This document shows positions 8,582 to 17,125 of a stretch of 64,000 nucleotides of DNA, in pieces. A model generated the notes under the pieces. That model saw only the letters and a program-made list of their open reading frames with translations. It did not search any database and was not told where the DNA came from. How positions within the stretch are numbered: the stretch's first letter is position 1; each line of letters starts with the position of its first letter. Position numbers and translations under genes: made by a program. Source of the stretch: JBOFBH01 sp051657715. GTDB taxonomy: Bacteria > Actinomycetota > Actinomycetes > Actinomycetales > Angustibacteraceae. The stretch is taken from contig JBOFLF010000044.1 in the NCBI GenBank assembly GCA_051657715.1, forward strand, positions 37,811 to 101,810. The letters run 5' to 3'.

Positions 8582-9882
8582 GGTTCCGGCTCTCACGACT
8601 TACCGCCCGGGCACGCCTCGCGGTCGTCACCGGTCTGATCGTGACCACCTCAGGGCTGGTCGTCCTCGGCATCGGGTGGGCGCTCGTCGGTGCTCAGCTG
8701 AAGATGGAGCTGAGGGCCGTCACCGAGATCGTTCCCGCGCAGGGCGCACCCGAGGTCGACATGGAACGGCCGATCATCGGACCAGAACCAGCGGATCTGC
8801 CCCGTGAGGCCTTTGCGGTACGAGCGCAGGCCGTCATGTTGGAGGAGAACGTCCGCAACGTCACGGCACGTTCCCTGCTGACGCAGCTCGGGCTTGGTTT
8901 GGCGACGCTGCTGGTCGTCTCCGTCATCGGGACGTACGTGCTCGCCGGGCGCCTGCTGCGCCCTGTCAGCGAGGTCTCCGAGTTGGCCCGCGACATCGAG
9001 GCGCACGACCTGCATCGCCGAATCGAACCGCGCGGGTACGGCCGAAACGGCGCCGAGCTCGTCGAGCTCGTCAACGTCGTCAACAGCATGCTCGACCGGC
9101 TTCAGCAGTCCTTCGACTCTCAACGCCGGTTCCTCGCCAACGCCGGCCACGAGCTGCGAACCCCCCTGGCCATCCAGCGCACGGTGCTCGAGGTCAACGC
9201 GCGCAACGACCCCACACCTGAGGTCCGCACCTTAGCCGGGCAGCTCATCCCGGTTATGGATCGGCAGCAGCGGACCGTTGATGGGCTGCTCGCGGTCGCC
9301 CGAGCGGGTGCCGGTGTGGTGCAGCCGAGCCGGGTCGACCTGGCGGCACTCGTCCGCCACGAGCTCGATGACCTGGCTAATCACGTCCATCAAGCGGGTC
9401 TGGTTCTCGATGTCCAGCTGCCGGATCGGCCGGTGTACGGCTGGGTCGACCTCGCTCTGCTCGAGCTCGTCATCGGAAACCTGCTCAGGAATCTGATCCA
9501 GCACACCCCGCGCGGTGATCGGGCATGGGTTCAGGTCGATGTCACCGAAGGCGCCCCCAGGATGACCACCGAGAACGACGGGCAGCCGCTGACAGATGAG
9601 ATGATCGCCTTGTTGCGCGAGCCGTTCCGGCGCGGCACAACCCCCCGGTCGAGCGTCACGGTAGCTGCCCGCCCTGGCGAGTCCGTGGCGGGCGCCGGAT
9701 TGGGATTGGTGATCGCTCAAGAGGCCGCCCAGGCAGCTGGGATTCAGTTGAGCTTTGCCCCTCGCCCCGAAGGTGGCATGCAGGCGTCCGCCACCGTCCC
9801 ACCCGACCTGCGGGAGGATCTGCCCAACCCCGTCGGTGATTCCGCCGAGCCGGTGGGCCAGCGGTCACCGACGCCTCCCTGA
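8578..9882 (+). CDS. Sensor histidine kinase
   Basis: About 434 residues. The GTG at 8578 (or the in-frame GTG at 8575) overlaps the regulator stop. Two TM helices (about residues 12-36 and 104-126) flank a short extracytoplasmic sensor of about 68 residues. Then come a HAMP linker, the H-box NAGHELRTPL (His about 191), an N-box NLLRNLIQHTP and a G2 box GAGLGLVIAQEAA. The N-box has Arg-Asn where most kinases have Asp-Asn. The expected G1 DxGxG region appears degenerate (TTENDGQPL), so ATP binding may be altered. It pairs with the adjacent regulator. Confidence 0.9.
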   Translation: MRFRLSRLTARARLAVVTGLIVTTSGLVVLGIGWALVGAQLKMELRAVTEIVPAQGAPEVDMERPIIGPEPADLPREAFAVRAQAVMLEENVRNVTARSLLTQLGLGLATLLVVSVIGTYVLAGRLLRPVSEVSELARDIEAHDLHRRIEPRGYGRNGAELVELVNVVNSMLDRLQQSFDSQRRFLANAGHELRTPLAIQRTVLEVNARNDPTPEVRTLAGQLIPVMDRQQRTVDGLLAVARAGAGVVQPSRVDLAALVRHELDDLANHVHQAGLVLDVQLPDRPVYGWVDLALLELVIGNLLRNLIQHTPRGDRAWVQVDVTEGAPRMTTENDGQPLTDEMIALLREPFRRGTTPRSSVTVAARPGESVAGAGLGLVIAQEAAQAAGIQLSFAPRPEGGMQASATVPPDLREDLPNPVGDSAEPVGQRSPTPP

Positions 9883-9955
9883 CGTCCGGTCTTCACTCTC
9901 ACCGGTTCAGCCGACTGCACCCGTCGAGACGTAGGGGGTGGTCAGCGCGTCGGGG

Positions 9956-9987
9956 CGAAGACCGCCGCTACGTGCCGGCGGTCTTCG
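9956..9987 (+). terminator. Hairpin terminator after the two-component genes
   Basis: A perfect 12-bp stem, CGAAGACCGCCG (9956-9967) with CGGCGGTCTTCG (9976-9987), and an 8-nt loop, 73 bp after the kinase stop. No U-run follows. Confidence 0.75.
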
Positions 9988-10003
9988 GTCGAGTGCCTCA
10001 CAG

Positions 10004-10087
10004 CTCTCCCGCCAGGGTGGTTAACACCACAGCAACCCAGGTCTCAGGACTATCGCAGGGTCAACGACCCACTCTGGCGAAGGAGAG
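10004..10087 (+). promoter_or_regulatory. Structured 5' leader that can sequester the ribosome site
   Basis: Directly upstream of the metalloprotease start (10091). CTCTCC-CGCCAG (10004-10015) can pair with CTGGCG-AA-GGAGAG (10074-10087), closing a junction. Inside it are two perfect hairpins: GTGGT-taac-ACCAC (10017-10030) and GGGTC-aac-GACCC (10058-10070), and perhaps a weak GTC/GAC helix near 10041-10050. The 3' strand of the outer helix contains the AGGAG ribosome site, so folding would block translation. It matches no riboswitch class I recognise. Confidence 0.5.
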
Positions 10088-10090
10088 ATC

Positions 10091-12118
10091 GTGCGAGATC
10101 ACGATGGAACGAGGGTACGCGCTGGATGTCGCGTCACCCGGCGACGGCCGGTCGCGGTGGTGGCCATTGCTGTGGGCCTGGTCGCCGTGACCACGGCTGG
10201 CACTGCGGGAGCATCGGCGGGGGCCGGCGCCGCTTCTGGTTCAGGATCGGGCGGCTCGGCGGTCGCGTTGTCGAGGATGGACCGGGCGGCACGGGAGTTG
10301 GCGCGAGTGGCCCGCCCGGACGGTCGGGCCACGGGGGCGAACCCGTGGCTTTCCTGGACGGATTCCGGCAGCAACCCCGACCAGGCGGACTGGGTGGCCA
10401 AGTACGGGCGGGACGCGGCTGTCCGGGCTCGTTCGGCTGCGCACCGTTCTGCGGCTGCCAAGGCTCGCACTCGTCCGCCGTTGGCGGTGTCGGAGGCTGA
10501 GGCGCAAGACGATCGAGGCTCAAACGACACGACCCGCACCGCGCAGCCGTTGCCCGGTCTGGGCACGGCCGGCGGTCGCAATCCGGCGGCGACCGTCCGC
10601 GGCAACCAATCCCCGGCGACGGTGGATCCTGCGCGGATTGTTGATGTGGCGCCAGGCCCGGTCGATGACAGCACGGAGGACAAGGCGACGGATCTGGGTG
10701 AGTTGTCAGCTGATCGGGGTGTGCGTACCACCGGCTCGCTGCCCGACGGCCCGGGCAGCGAGTTGGGCCTCGATTTCGACGTCTATCGCTTGGTTTTGCC
10801 CGCGAACCACCGGTTCCGGATCGATATCACCAGGCTGTCGGGTGACCTGCTGGTAGGATCGTATCTGTTTCGCGAGGGGGCGAGCGCGTCAGTGGACTTC
10901 GGACCGTCGGTCTCGCAGAATCCTGAGCGGGAAACAGCTGAGGTGGCTATCCGCGATGCAGGTGTCTATTATCTTTACCTGTTTAACGGAAATGTTCTAA
11001 GTTTCACCGGGGAAACTCCACCGACGCCTGGTGATTTCACTCGGGGTGATTACCAGTTGCAGGTGAGCGCGGCGCCGGATGACCGGGATGTGTACGCGGT
11101 GCGGATGCGGGCTGGTGACGTGCTGGGGGCGACCGCTCGAGGTGCGCGCCGGGTCGCGGTGTTGGACCGGGCGGGGGAGGAGCTTGTCGGTTCCTTCTTC
11201 GATTTGACCCCCAGCTATCCGGTGAACAGCCCGTTGCCTGGTACTGGCGGCGCCGGGCCGACCGCGGATTTCGTGGCGCCGAAGGCCGGCACGTACTACG
11301 TGGAGATCAGCAACGGGAACGGTGCTTACGCCAGCGGGGTTCAGCTTTTCCGGCACGGCGGCAACGCTGGGCGGGTGCGTCAGACGGTGTTCTTGGACTT
11401 TGACGGCGCGCAGATCAACAACACCCGGTGGGGTGGTACCGGTACGGCTACGTTGTCGCCGTTGCGGGCCTTCCTGGGTAAGTGGGGGCTGCGGGCTAAG
11501 GATGAGCGGGCGTTGATCCGGGCAGTCCAGGCCAATGTGCAGGAAAATATTGAGCACGATCTGCGTGAGTCCGGGCTCAGCGACAGCGTTTCGGTCAAGG
11601 TGGTCACCAACCTGGATGGGCCGGACCTGTGGGGTAAGCCTGGGGTGACCCGGATCGTGGTGGGCGGCACGGTCGCGGAGTCGGGTTTGCCGTTCCCCAC
11701 GGTGGGGATAGCCAATTCCATCGACCCGGGTAACTTCGACAAGCAGGAGACGGGGCTGGTGTTGATGGATTACCTGAGTAGTCCAGTCTCGGACGGGTTC
11801 CAGTCCTCGATCAACGCCTATCTCAAGCCGGGCAGCGACCGGCTCGGGTTCGTGGCCCAAGCGATCGGGAACGTCACCAGCCACGAGATTGGCCATATGA
11901 TCGGCAGCTGGCACACCGACGAAGGCAACGACGTCAACAACCTGATGGATGCCGGTGGCAACGCCCCCAACACCTTCGGGGTCGGCGCCGACGGCATCGG
12001 CGGCACCCGGGACGACACCGATGTCGACTTTGGAGCCGACACCTTTTCCCTGGCCGAAGGTCTGAGCGGAATGGAGGACACCCTCGCCCGCTCGACCTGG
12101 GCCATGAGCACCCGCTAA
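10091..12118 (+). CDS. Secreted metzincin-type zinc protease
   Basis: A 675-residue exported protease. The GTG at 10091 follows AGGAGAG. The signal peptide has an Arg-rich start (VTRRRPVAVVAIAV...) and an Ala-rich end near residue 40. Residues ~45-210 are an Ala/Arg-rich propeptide-like region. Two beta-sandwich segments resembling bacterial pre-peptidase (PPC) domains follow (FDVYRLVLPANHRFRIDI and DRDVYAVRMRAGDVLG). The catalytic domain starts near QTVFLDFDGAQINN and carries HEIGHMIGSWH (His 598, Glu 599, His 602, His 608), the metzincin zinc signature. An Asp-rich stretch near the end may bind Ca. Probably secreted for extracellular protein degradation; substrate unknown. Confidence 0.85.
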   Translation: MRDHDGTRVRAGCRVTRRRPVAVVAIAVGLVAVTTAGTAGASAGAGAASGSGSGGSAVALSRMDRAARELARVARPDGRATGANPWLSWTDSGSNPDQADWVAKYGRDAAVRARSAAHRSAAAKARTRPPLAVSEAEAQDDRGSNDTTRTAQPLPGLGTAGGRNPAATVRGNQSPATVDPARIVDVAPGPVDDSTEDKATDLGELSADRGVRTTGSLPDGPGSELGLDFDVYRLVLPANHRFRIDITRLSGDLLVGSYLFREGASASVDFGPSVSQNPERETAEVAIRDAGVYYLYLFNGNVLSFTGETPPTPGDFTRGDYQLQVSAAPDDRDVYAVRMRAGDVLGATARGARRVAVLDRAGEELVGSFFDLTPSYPVNSPLPGTGGAGPTADFVAPKAGTYYVEISNGNGAYASGVQLFRHGGNAGRVRQTVFLDFDGAQINNTRWGGTGTATLSPLRAFLGKWGLRAKDERALIRAVQANVQENIEHDLRESGLSDSVSVKVVTNLDGPDLWGKPGVTRIVVGGTVAESGLPFPTVGIANSIDPGNFDKQETGLVLMDYLSSPVSDGFQSSINAYLKPGSDRLGFVAQAIGNVTSHEIGHMIGSWHTDEGNDVNNLMDAGGNAPNTFGVGADGIGGTRDDTDVDFGADTFSLAEGLSGMEDTLARSTWAMSTR

Positions 12119-12132
12119 CTGTTCATTGCACC

Positions 12133-12174
12133 GGAAGCCGGGTGGCGCGTCCTCGCGACGCCCACTCGGCTTCC
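12133..12174. terminator. Bidirectional hairpin terminator
   Basis: GGAAGCCG (12133-12140) pairs with CGGCTTCC (12167-12174), and the stem is extended internally by GTGG/CCAC. It lies between the protease stop and the convergent tRNA gene. Confidence 0.7.
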
Positions 12175-12204
12175 GCCGCTCCTGGTCCGCGGGCCTGGTC
12201 AGCG

Positions 12205-12293
12205 TGGCGGAGGATAGGGGATTTGAACCCCTGAGGGTGATGAACCCAACACGATTTCCAATCGTGCGCACTAGGCCACTATGCGAATCCTCC
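12205..12293 (-). tRNA. tRNA-Ser (anticodon GGA)
   Basis: On the minus strand the acceptor stem GGAGGAT (12293-12287) pairs with ATCCTCC (12215-12209), followed by discriminator G and an encoded CCA (12207-12205). The anticodon loop reads TTGGAAA, giving GGA (decodes UCC/UCU). A long variable arm typical of tRNA-Ser (TTGGGTTCATCACCC) is followed by the T arm AGGGGTTCAAATCCCCT. Confidence 0.96.
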
Positions 12294-12392
12294 GCGGCCC
12301 AGGATACCGGAGGCTCGGTCCGGCCCGACCCACGGCGAACCGGTGTCGACGAACCAGCCGGCGGTTGCGTCCCGTGTCCGGCGTGTAGATTC

Positions 12393-12490
12393 GAGGTCGA
12401 CCCCTCGTGCGGCGTCATCCCGTTGAATCCCCCAGGGCCGGAAGGCAGCAAGGGTAGGTGGGCTCTGGCGGGTGCGCGAGGGGTCGCCTC
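12393..12490 (+). ncRNA. ffs: Signal recognition particle RNA (4.5S, bacterial small type)
   Basis: Contains the highly conserved SRP domain IV: CCCAGGGCCGGAAGGCAGCA, then AGGGTAGGTGGGCTCTGGCGGG, with the GGAA tetraloop and asymmetric internal loop. The ends pair as GAGGTCGACCCCTCG (12393-12407) with CGAGGGGTCGCCTC (12477-12490). Its position just upstream of dnaX is the usual actinobacterial arrangement. Exact ends are estimated from the terminal helix. Confidence 0.93.
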
Positions 12491-12577
12491 GTGCAGCGGG
12501 CCAAGCGTCGGCGAGCGCGTCGCCCGCACGTGGTGAGCTCGTTCCGGGGCTGTCGCGGCGGCGGTTAGGGTCGACTG

Positions 12578-14521
12578 GTGACCACCGCGTTGTACCGCCG
12601 GTATCGGCCCGAGGTGTTCTCCGACGTGATCGGTCAGGAGCACGTCACCGAGCCGTTGATGCGGGCGTTGCGCACCGACCGGATCCACCACGCCTACCTG
12701 TTCAGCGGGCCGCGCGGGTGCGGCAAGACCACCTCCGCGCGGATCTTGGCACGGTGCCTGAACTGCGAGCGCGGGCCGACGGACACCCCGTGCGGGTCGT
12801 GCGCGTCCTGCGTCGGGCTGTCCCGGGGCGGGCCGGGGACCATCGACGTGATCGAGATCGACGCCGCCAGCCACGGGGGCGTCGACGACGCCCGCGACCT
12901 GCGCGAGCGCGCGTCGTTCGGGCCGGCCGCCAGCCGGTTCAAGGTCTACATCATCGACGAGGCGCATATGGTGACCTCGGCCGGCTTCAACGCGCTGCTC
13001 AAGGTCGTCGAGGAGCCGCCGCCGCACGTGAAGTTCGTCTTCGCCACCACCGAGCCGGACAAGGTGATCGGCACCATCCGGTCCCGCACCCACCACTACC
13101 CGTTCCGCCTGGTGCCGCCCGCGCGCTTGCAGGAGTACCTGGCGCAGCTGTGCGAGACCGAGCAGGTCGCGGTCGCCAAGGGGGTGCTGCCGCTGGTGGT
13201 GCGCGCCGGTGCTGGTTCGGTGCGGGACGCGCTGTCCGTGCTGGACCAGCTGATCGCCGGTTCCGAGGACGCCGGCGTCAGCTATGCCGGCGCGGTGGCC
13301 CTGCTCGGCTACACCGACGCCGCGCTGCTGGACGCGGTGCTGGACGCCATCGCCGCCGGGGACGGCGGCACGGTGTTCCGTGTTGTGGACCGGGTGGTCG
13401 AGTCCGGGCACGACCCGCGGCGCTTCGTCGAAGACCTGCTGGAGCGGTTGCGGGATCTCATCGTGGTCAGCGCAGCGCCGGACGACGCGGGCACAGTCCT
13501 GCGCGGGGCTCCGCAGGACCAGGTCGAGCGGATGCGCCAACAGGCGGCCCGGTTCGGCGGCGCCGAGCTGTCCCGCGCCGCGGACATCACCAACACCGCG
13601 CTGACCGAGCTGACCGGGGCCACCGCCCCGCGGCTGCACCTGGAGCTGCTGTGCGCCCGGCTGCTGCTGCCCGGCGCCGACGGCGATCGTGGCTACGGCG
13701 CTCGGTTGGACCGCATCGAACGCCGTCTGGCGGCCGGTTCAGCCGATACGTCTGCGCCCGCAGGCACTCTTCCGGTCGCCGGTCAGGCAGCGACACGTCC
13801 AGCTATCGCCGCGGCGGAGCCACCGTCGGGTGTCGACGGTGACGTGCCGTCCGAGCAGCCGGAGCAGGTCTCGACCGAACCGGTCCCCGAGCCCGTTGCC
13901 GTCCTTGATCCACCGCAGCTGGAGCAGCGGCGGTCCGACGCGCCCGAGGTGGCTCCCTTAGGAGTCGAGGCGATCAGGCAGGCGTGGCCGGACATCACCG
14001 CGCGGTTGTTCGGCATGAAGAAGGTCACCTTCATGCTCGTCAAGGACGCGCAGGTGCTCCGGTTCGACGGCCGGCAGCTGACGGTGGGGATCGCCTCGGA
14101 GGGTGCCGTGGCGAACTTCCGCTCCGGGGCGCACGCCGAGCTGGTGCAGCAGGCGTTGTTCGACGAGCTGGCGGTGCGCGCCCAGATCGAGGCGGTCCGC
14201 TCGGACGGCCACCCCTCGAGCGGTGAGCGTCCGGTGACCGGGAGCGTCCGGCCCGCGACCTCCTCGGTGAACACGGGCGACGAGGCCTCCCGCTCCCCAT
14301 CGCCTGACGATGCAACAGCCGACGACGCCGTCACCGGTGGACGTGTTGCCAGTGGACGTGCAGGCAAGAACGTCGCCGGCGTGGCCGTCCCGGCCGGGCA
14401 GGGCAACGACACCGCAGAAGCCGACGCTGGCGACGCGGACGCGGAGGACTCCAGCTTGGTGGGTCAGCCGGTTGTCGAACGGTTCCTCGGCGGGCGGGTG
14501 ATCGACCAGCCACCCCCTTGA
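12578..14521 (+). CDS. dnaX: DNA polymerase III subunits gamma and tau
   Basis: A 647-residue clamp-loader ATPase. The start is the GTG at 12578, giving VTTALYRRYRPEVFSDVIGQEHV, a standard DnaX N-terminus. It has Walker A SGPRGCGKTTSAR (about residues 43-55), a zinc module CLNCERGPTDTPCGSCASC, Walker B YIIDEAHMV and a sensor region FATTEPDKVIGTIRSR. Domain III follows to about residue 370, then a Pro/Glu/Thr-rich linker. A conserved C-terminal segment (IRQAWPDITARLFGMKKVTFMLV) corresponds to the tau part of actinobacterial DnaX. A long disordered tail follows. I see no obvious A-rich slippery site for a short gamma form. Confidence 0.97.
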   Translation: MTTALYRRYRPEVFSDVIGQEHVTEPLMRALRTDRIHHAYLFSGPRGCGKTTSARILARCLNCERGPTDTPCGSCASCVGLSRGGPGTIDVIEIDAASHGGVDDARDLRERASFGPAASRFKVYIIDEAHMVTSAGFNALLKVVEEPPPHVKFVFATTEPDKVIGTIRSRTHHYPFRLVPPARLQEYLAQLCETEQVAVAKGVLPLVVRAGAGSVRDALSVLDQLIAGSEDAGVSYAGAVALLGYTDAALLDAVLDAIAAGDGGTVFRVVDRVVESGHDPRRFVEDLLERLRDLIVVSAAPDDAGTVLRGAPQDQVERMRQQAARFGGAELSRAADITNTALTELTGATAPRLHLELLCARLLLPGADGDRGYGARLDRIERRLAAGSADTSAPAGTLPVAGQAATRPAIAAAEPPSGVDGDVPSEQPEQVSTEPVPEPVAVLDPPQLEQRRSDAPEVAPLGVEAIRQAWPDITARLFGMKKVTFMLVKDAQVLRFDGRQLTVGIASEGAVANFRSGAHAELVQQALFDELAVRAQIEAVRSDGHPSSGERPVTGSVRPATSSVNTGDEASRSPSPDDATADDAVTGGRVASGRAGKNVAGVAVPAGQGNDTAEADAGDADAEDSSLVGQPVVERFLGGRVIDQPPP

Positions 14522-14604
14522 CGTCGGCGCATCGATGGCCGTTCCAGCGAGCGTGCGCATCCGTTTCGTCATCGGTCGCGTGTTCGTCGGTTTGAGAGAC
14601 GGGC

Positions 14605-14634
14605 GTCAGCTCTCCTGCCAGGATGGCAGCTGAC
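14605..14634. terminator. Hairpin downstream of dnaX
   Basis: GTCAGCT (14605-14611) pairs with AGCTGAC (14628-14634), and inner TCCT/AGGA extends the stem. It sits between dnaX and the DUF2231 gene and could end dnaX transcription. Confidence 0.5.
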
Positions 14635-14680
14635 CTGCCGATGACCGCTCACTCCAGCGGTCCCGATCGGGGAGGACGCC

Positions 14681-15136
14681 GTGTTCGACACCATCAACGG
14701 CCTGCCGGTGCACGCGCTCGTGGTGCATGCGGTGGTGGTGCTGCTTCCGCTCGCGGCGCTTGGCACGCTCGCGCTGGCCGTCCGCCCGGTGTGGCGTGAG
14801 CGGTATGGCTTGCTGCTGCTGGGGATCACCGCGGCGGCGACCGTCCTGGTGCCGGTGGCCTCGTCCAGCGGTGAGGAGCTGGCGAAGCGGGTCGGTGATC
14901 CCGGCCGTCACGCGGATCTCGGTGATCAGCTGCTGTGGTTCGCGTTGCCGTTGCTGGTGCTGGTGGCCGCGCTGGTGCTGCTGCCACGGGGGCGGTCGGC
15001 AGGTCACGGTGCGATCACCGTGGTCGCCGTGCTCGCCGCGGCGGCGGCCGTGGCCACGATGGTCCAGGTGTACCGGGTCGGCGACAGCGGCGCCGAGGCG
15101 GTCTGGGGGGACATCGTGACCTCGACCCAGCGGTAG
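14681..15136 (+). CDS. DUF2231 membrane protein
   Basis: A 151-residue integral membrane protein. The GTG start follows GGAGG. The N-terminus FDTINGLPVHALVVHAVVVLLPLAALG is the DUF2231 hallmark, with His residues at the membrane face. Four TM helices are visible (about residues 12-32, 42-60, 84-104, 112-130). The family is uncharacterised; the conserved His residues suggest haem or metal binding (inference). It sits where ybaB/ebfC is usually found, between dnaX and recR. Confidence 0.85.
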   Translation: MFDTINGLPVHALVVHAVVVLLPLAALGTLALAVRPVWRERYGLLLLGITAAATVLVPVASSSGEELAKRVGDPGRHADLGDQLLWFALPLLVLVAALVLLPRGRSAGHGAITVVAVLAAAAAVATMVQVYRVGDSGAEAVWGDIVTSTQR

Positions 15137-15216
15137 CGCGGCGGTCAGACTGAGCCACCGCGCGGCGAGGGTGCCGCTGACCCTGCCGGCGTTCGTGACG
15201 GCCTAGGCTGAGGCTC

Positions 15217-15816
15217 GTGTACGAGGGAGTGGTGCAGGATCTCATCGACGAGCTCGGGCGGCTGCCCGGCGTCGGGCCGAAGAGCGCGCAGCGGATCGCG
15301 TTCCACCTGCTCGCCGCGGATGCGGCGGACGTCCGGCGGCTGGTTGACGCACTCACCGAGGTGAAGGACAAGATCCGGTTCTGCGCGTTGTGCGGCAACG
15401 TCTCGCAGGACGAGCGCTGTCGGATCTGCCAGGACGAGCGGCGCGACCGGAGCGTGCTGTGCGTCGTCGAGGAGCCGAAGGATGTCGTGGCGATCGAGCG
15501 GACTCGGGAGTTCCGCGGTCGCTACCACGTCCTTGGCGGCGCGATCAGCCCGATCGACGGTGTCGGCCCCGACGACCTGCGGATCAAGGATCTGATGACC
15601 CGGCTGGCCGATGGGGTGGTCACCGAGGTGATCATCGCTACTGATCCGAACCTGGAGGGGGAGGCCACCGCCACCTACCTGGCCCGGTTGCTCGGCCCGA
15701 TGGGCTTGCGGATCACCCGGCTCGCCTCCGGGCTGCCGGTCGGGGGAGATCTGGAGTACGCCGACGAGATCACGCTCGGTCGGGCGTTCGAGGGGCGGAG
15801 GCTGCTGGATGTCTGA
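15217..15816 (+). CDS. recR: Recombination mediator RecR
   Basis: A 199-residue protein of RecFOR-type gap repair, of full length for the family. The GTG start gives VYEGVVQDLIDELGRLPGVGPKSAQR, including the HhH motif. It has a C4 zinc finger (CALCGNVSQDERCRIC, about residues 55-70), a Toprim domain (VLCVVEEPKDV, then VIIATDPNLEGEATA) and a C-terminal Walker-B-like segment (ITRLASGLPVGGDLEYADEITLGRAF). It overlaps the next gene by 8 bp. Confidence 0.97.
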   Translation: MYEGVVQDLIDELGRLPGVGPKSAQRIAFHLLAADAADVRRLVDALTEVKDKIRFCALCGNVSQDERCRICQDERRDRSVLCVVEEPKDVVAIERTREFRGRYHVLGGAISPIDGVGPDDLRIKDLMTRLADGVVTEVIIATDPNLEGEATATYLARLLGPMGLRITRLASGLPVGGDLEYADEITLGRAFEGRRLLDV

Positions 15817-16420
15817 TGACTCACCCGATACCGCGCCCACCCCGGACCCTGAGGACGAGCGCGCCCAGCTGAGCCGGCTCGCCGCGGACACCGCCATCGA
15901 CGTCCGGGCGTTCCTGGAGGCGACCACCGCGGTCGCCAGTGGCACCTCACCCGACGTCGCGCTGCCGGTGATCCTGCTGGCGGTCAGCCAGGTGCTGGCC
16001 GCTGGAGCTCGGCTGGGTGCGATCGGGGACGTGGTGCCGCACGAGCGGTTCGAGCCCGATCCAGGCCCCGACCCGGACGTCGACCCGCTCCGGGACGCCC
16101 TCGCCAACGTGTTGCAGGGCATCGACGAGTACGTGCACGTGGCCGACCCGATCCTGTCCGGGGAGGTCGTGCCGGGAATGCTGTCCGGGGACCTGGCGGT
16201 GATCGCCGCCGACCTCGGGCACGGTCTGCGGCACTTCGAGAGCGGCCGGGTCGACGAGGCGTTGTGGTGGTGGCAGTTCTCCTACCTGTCCAACTGGGGC
16301 GCGCACGCGGCTGATGCGCTGCGCACCGTCCAGTCGATCCTGGCCCACTTGCGTCTGGACGCTGACGAGGAGACCGTCGCCGACGCCCAGTTCGACGCTC
16401 TGCATCCCCGATCGACCTGA
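15809..16420 (+). CDS. DUF5063 family protein
   Basis: A 203-residue soluble protein, acidic at the N-terminus, with mostly helical sequence and the conserved block HFESGRVDEALWWWQFSYLSNWGAHAADALR. DUF5063 proteins follow recR in many actinobacteria and have no known function. The start overlaps recR by 8 bp, so the pair is co-translated. Confidence 0.88.
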   Translation: MSDDSPDTAPTPDPEDERAQLSRLAADTAIDVRAFLEATTAVASGTSPDVALPVILLAVSQVLAAGARLGAIGDVVPHERFEPDPGPDPDVDPLRDALANVLQGIDEYVHVADPILSGEVVPGMLSGDLAVIAADLGHGLRHFESGRVDEALWWWQFSYLSNWGAHAADALRTVQSILAHLRLDADEETVADAQFDALHPRST

Positions 16421-16672
16421 TCTGGCCCGAGCCCTGTCACCACGTCTCATCTGATGCTGCTGGGTGAGGGCACCTCGGTCAGGCCACTCATAGCGGCGGC
16501 GGCCCGCGGGCGCAGGGCGTCGGGCTCGACACCCCAGGCCAGAAAGACTCCATGGGAGCCCTGGTCCCATGTCGGATAACTTCACATAGCTTGCCGAGCT
16601 CGCCCACCGCGAGGCCACACCGGGGGGCGCACCTGCTCACGCGCTGTCAATGGGCGCCTGTTCGGACTGATC
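16421..16672. other. Intergenic region with a possible minus-strand gene remnant
   Basis: No intact gene. On the minus strand, a frame of about 40 codons (around 16570 down to 16450) reads DQGSHGVFLAWGVEPDALRP and AAAAMSGLTEVPSPSSIR before a stop. It has no start codon and a stop just upstream. It could be the tail of a decayed gene. I assign no function. Confidence 0.2.
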
Positions 16673-17005
16673 TCACAACTGCAGAATCCGCGCTGAGACC
16701 AGGTAGGACGCCGCGACGCCCGTGGAGTCGTGCAGGTTCCCGGGGTCCGCCAGCGTCGCCTCGGAACGCGCACGCACTGCGGCACCGGGGTCATCGGCGA
16801 TGAGGTCCTGGCACAGTCCTGAGACGACGGCGTTGGCGTCGTGATCGTCCAGACCGTCCAGGGCCAAACCGTTGTGGAGCAACGTGGCGGCCTCGAGGAG
16901 AACCTCGCGAGCCATCTCCAGGTCGACCTCGGGTCGAGCCTCGGCTACTGCGTCGGCGACTGCCACGAGCTGATCGAACGGGGGGTGAACGATGCCGGGT
17001 GCCAT
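16673..17005 (-). CDS. Hypothetical protein
   Basis: A 110-residue ORF starting at ATG 17005 (an in-frame GTG lies directly before it). The product is acidic and helical, with Ala/Leu/Asp-rich sequence, one Cys (LCQDLI), no TM segment and no recognisable motif. The amino-acid balance looks protein-like rather than antisense noise. I do not recognise it. No obvious ribosome site. Confidence 0.45.
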   Translation of the reverse strand: MAPGIVHPPFDQLVAVADAVAEARPEVDLEMAREVLLEAATLLHNGLALDGLDDHDANAVVSGLCQDLIADDPGAAVRARSEATLADPGNLHDSTGVAASYLVSARILQL

Positions 17006-17125
17006 CACGGCAGCGTGTCAGTGCCGAAAGACCTTGGCAAACAAGTAAGAGTGCTGACGAGGCTGAGGACCGCAGGCAGCGTTCGCGCCGGTCACCGTGG
17101 CTCTGGGAAATGCTTGGTGTCGGTC

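Noticed and set aside
10997..13639. Long minus-strand open frame across the protease, tRNA, SRP RNA and dnaX
   Set aside because: It crosses two RNA genes and two well-supported plus-strand genes; long antisense frames are expected from GC-rich codon bias.
16569..16590. Resemblance to a loxP half-site (ATAACTTC...)
   Set aside because: Only about eight bases match, and there is no inverted partner or recombinase gene.
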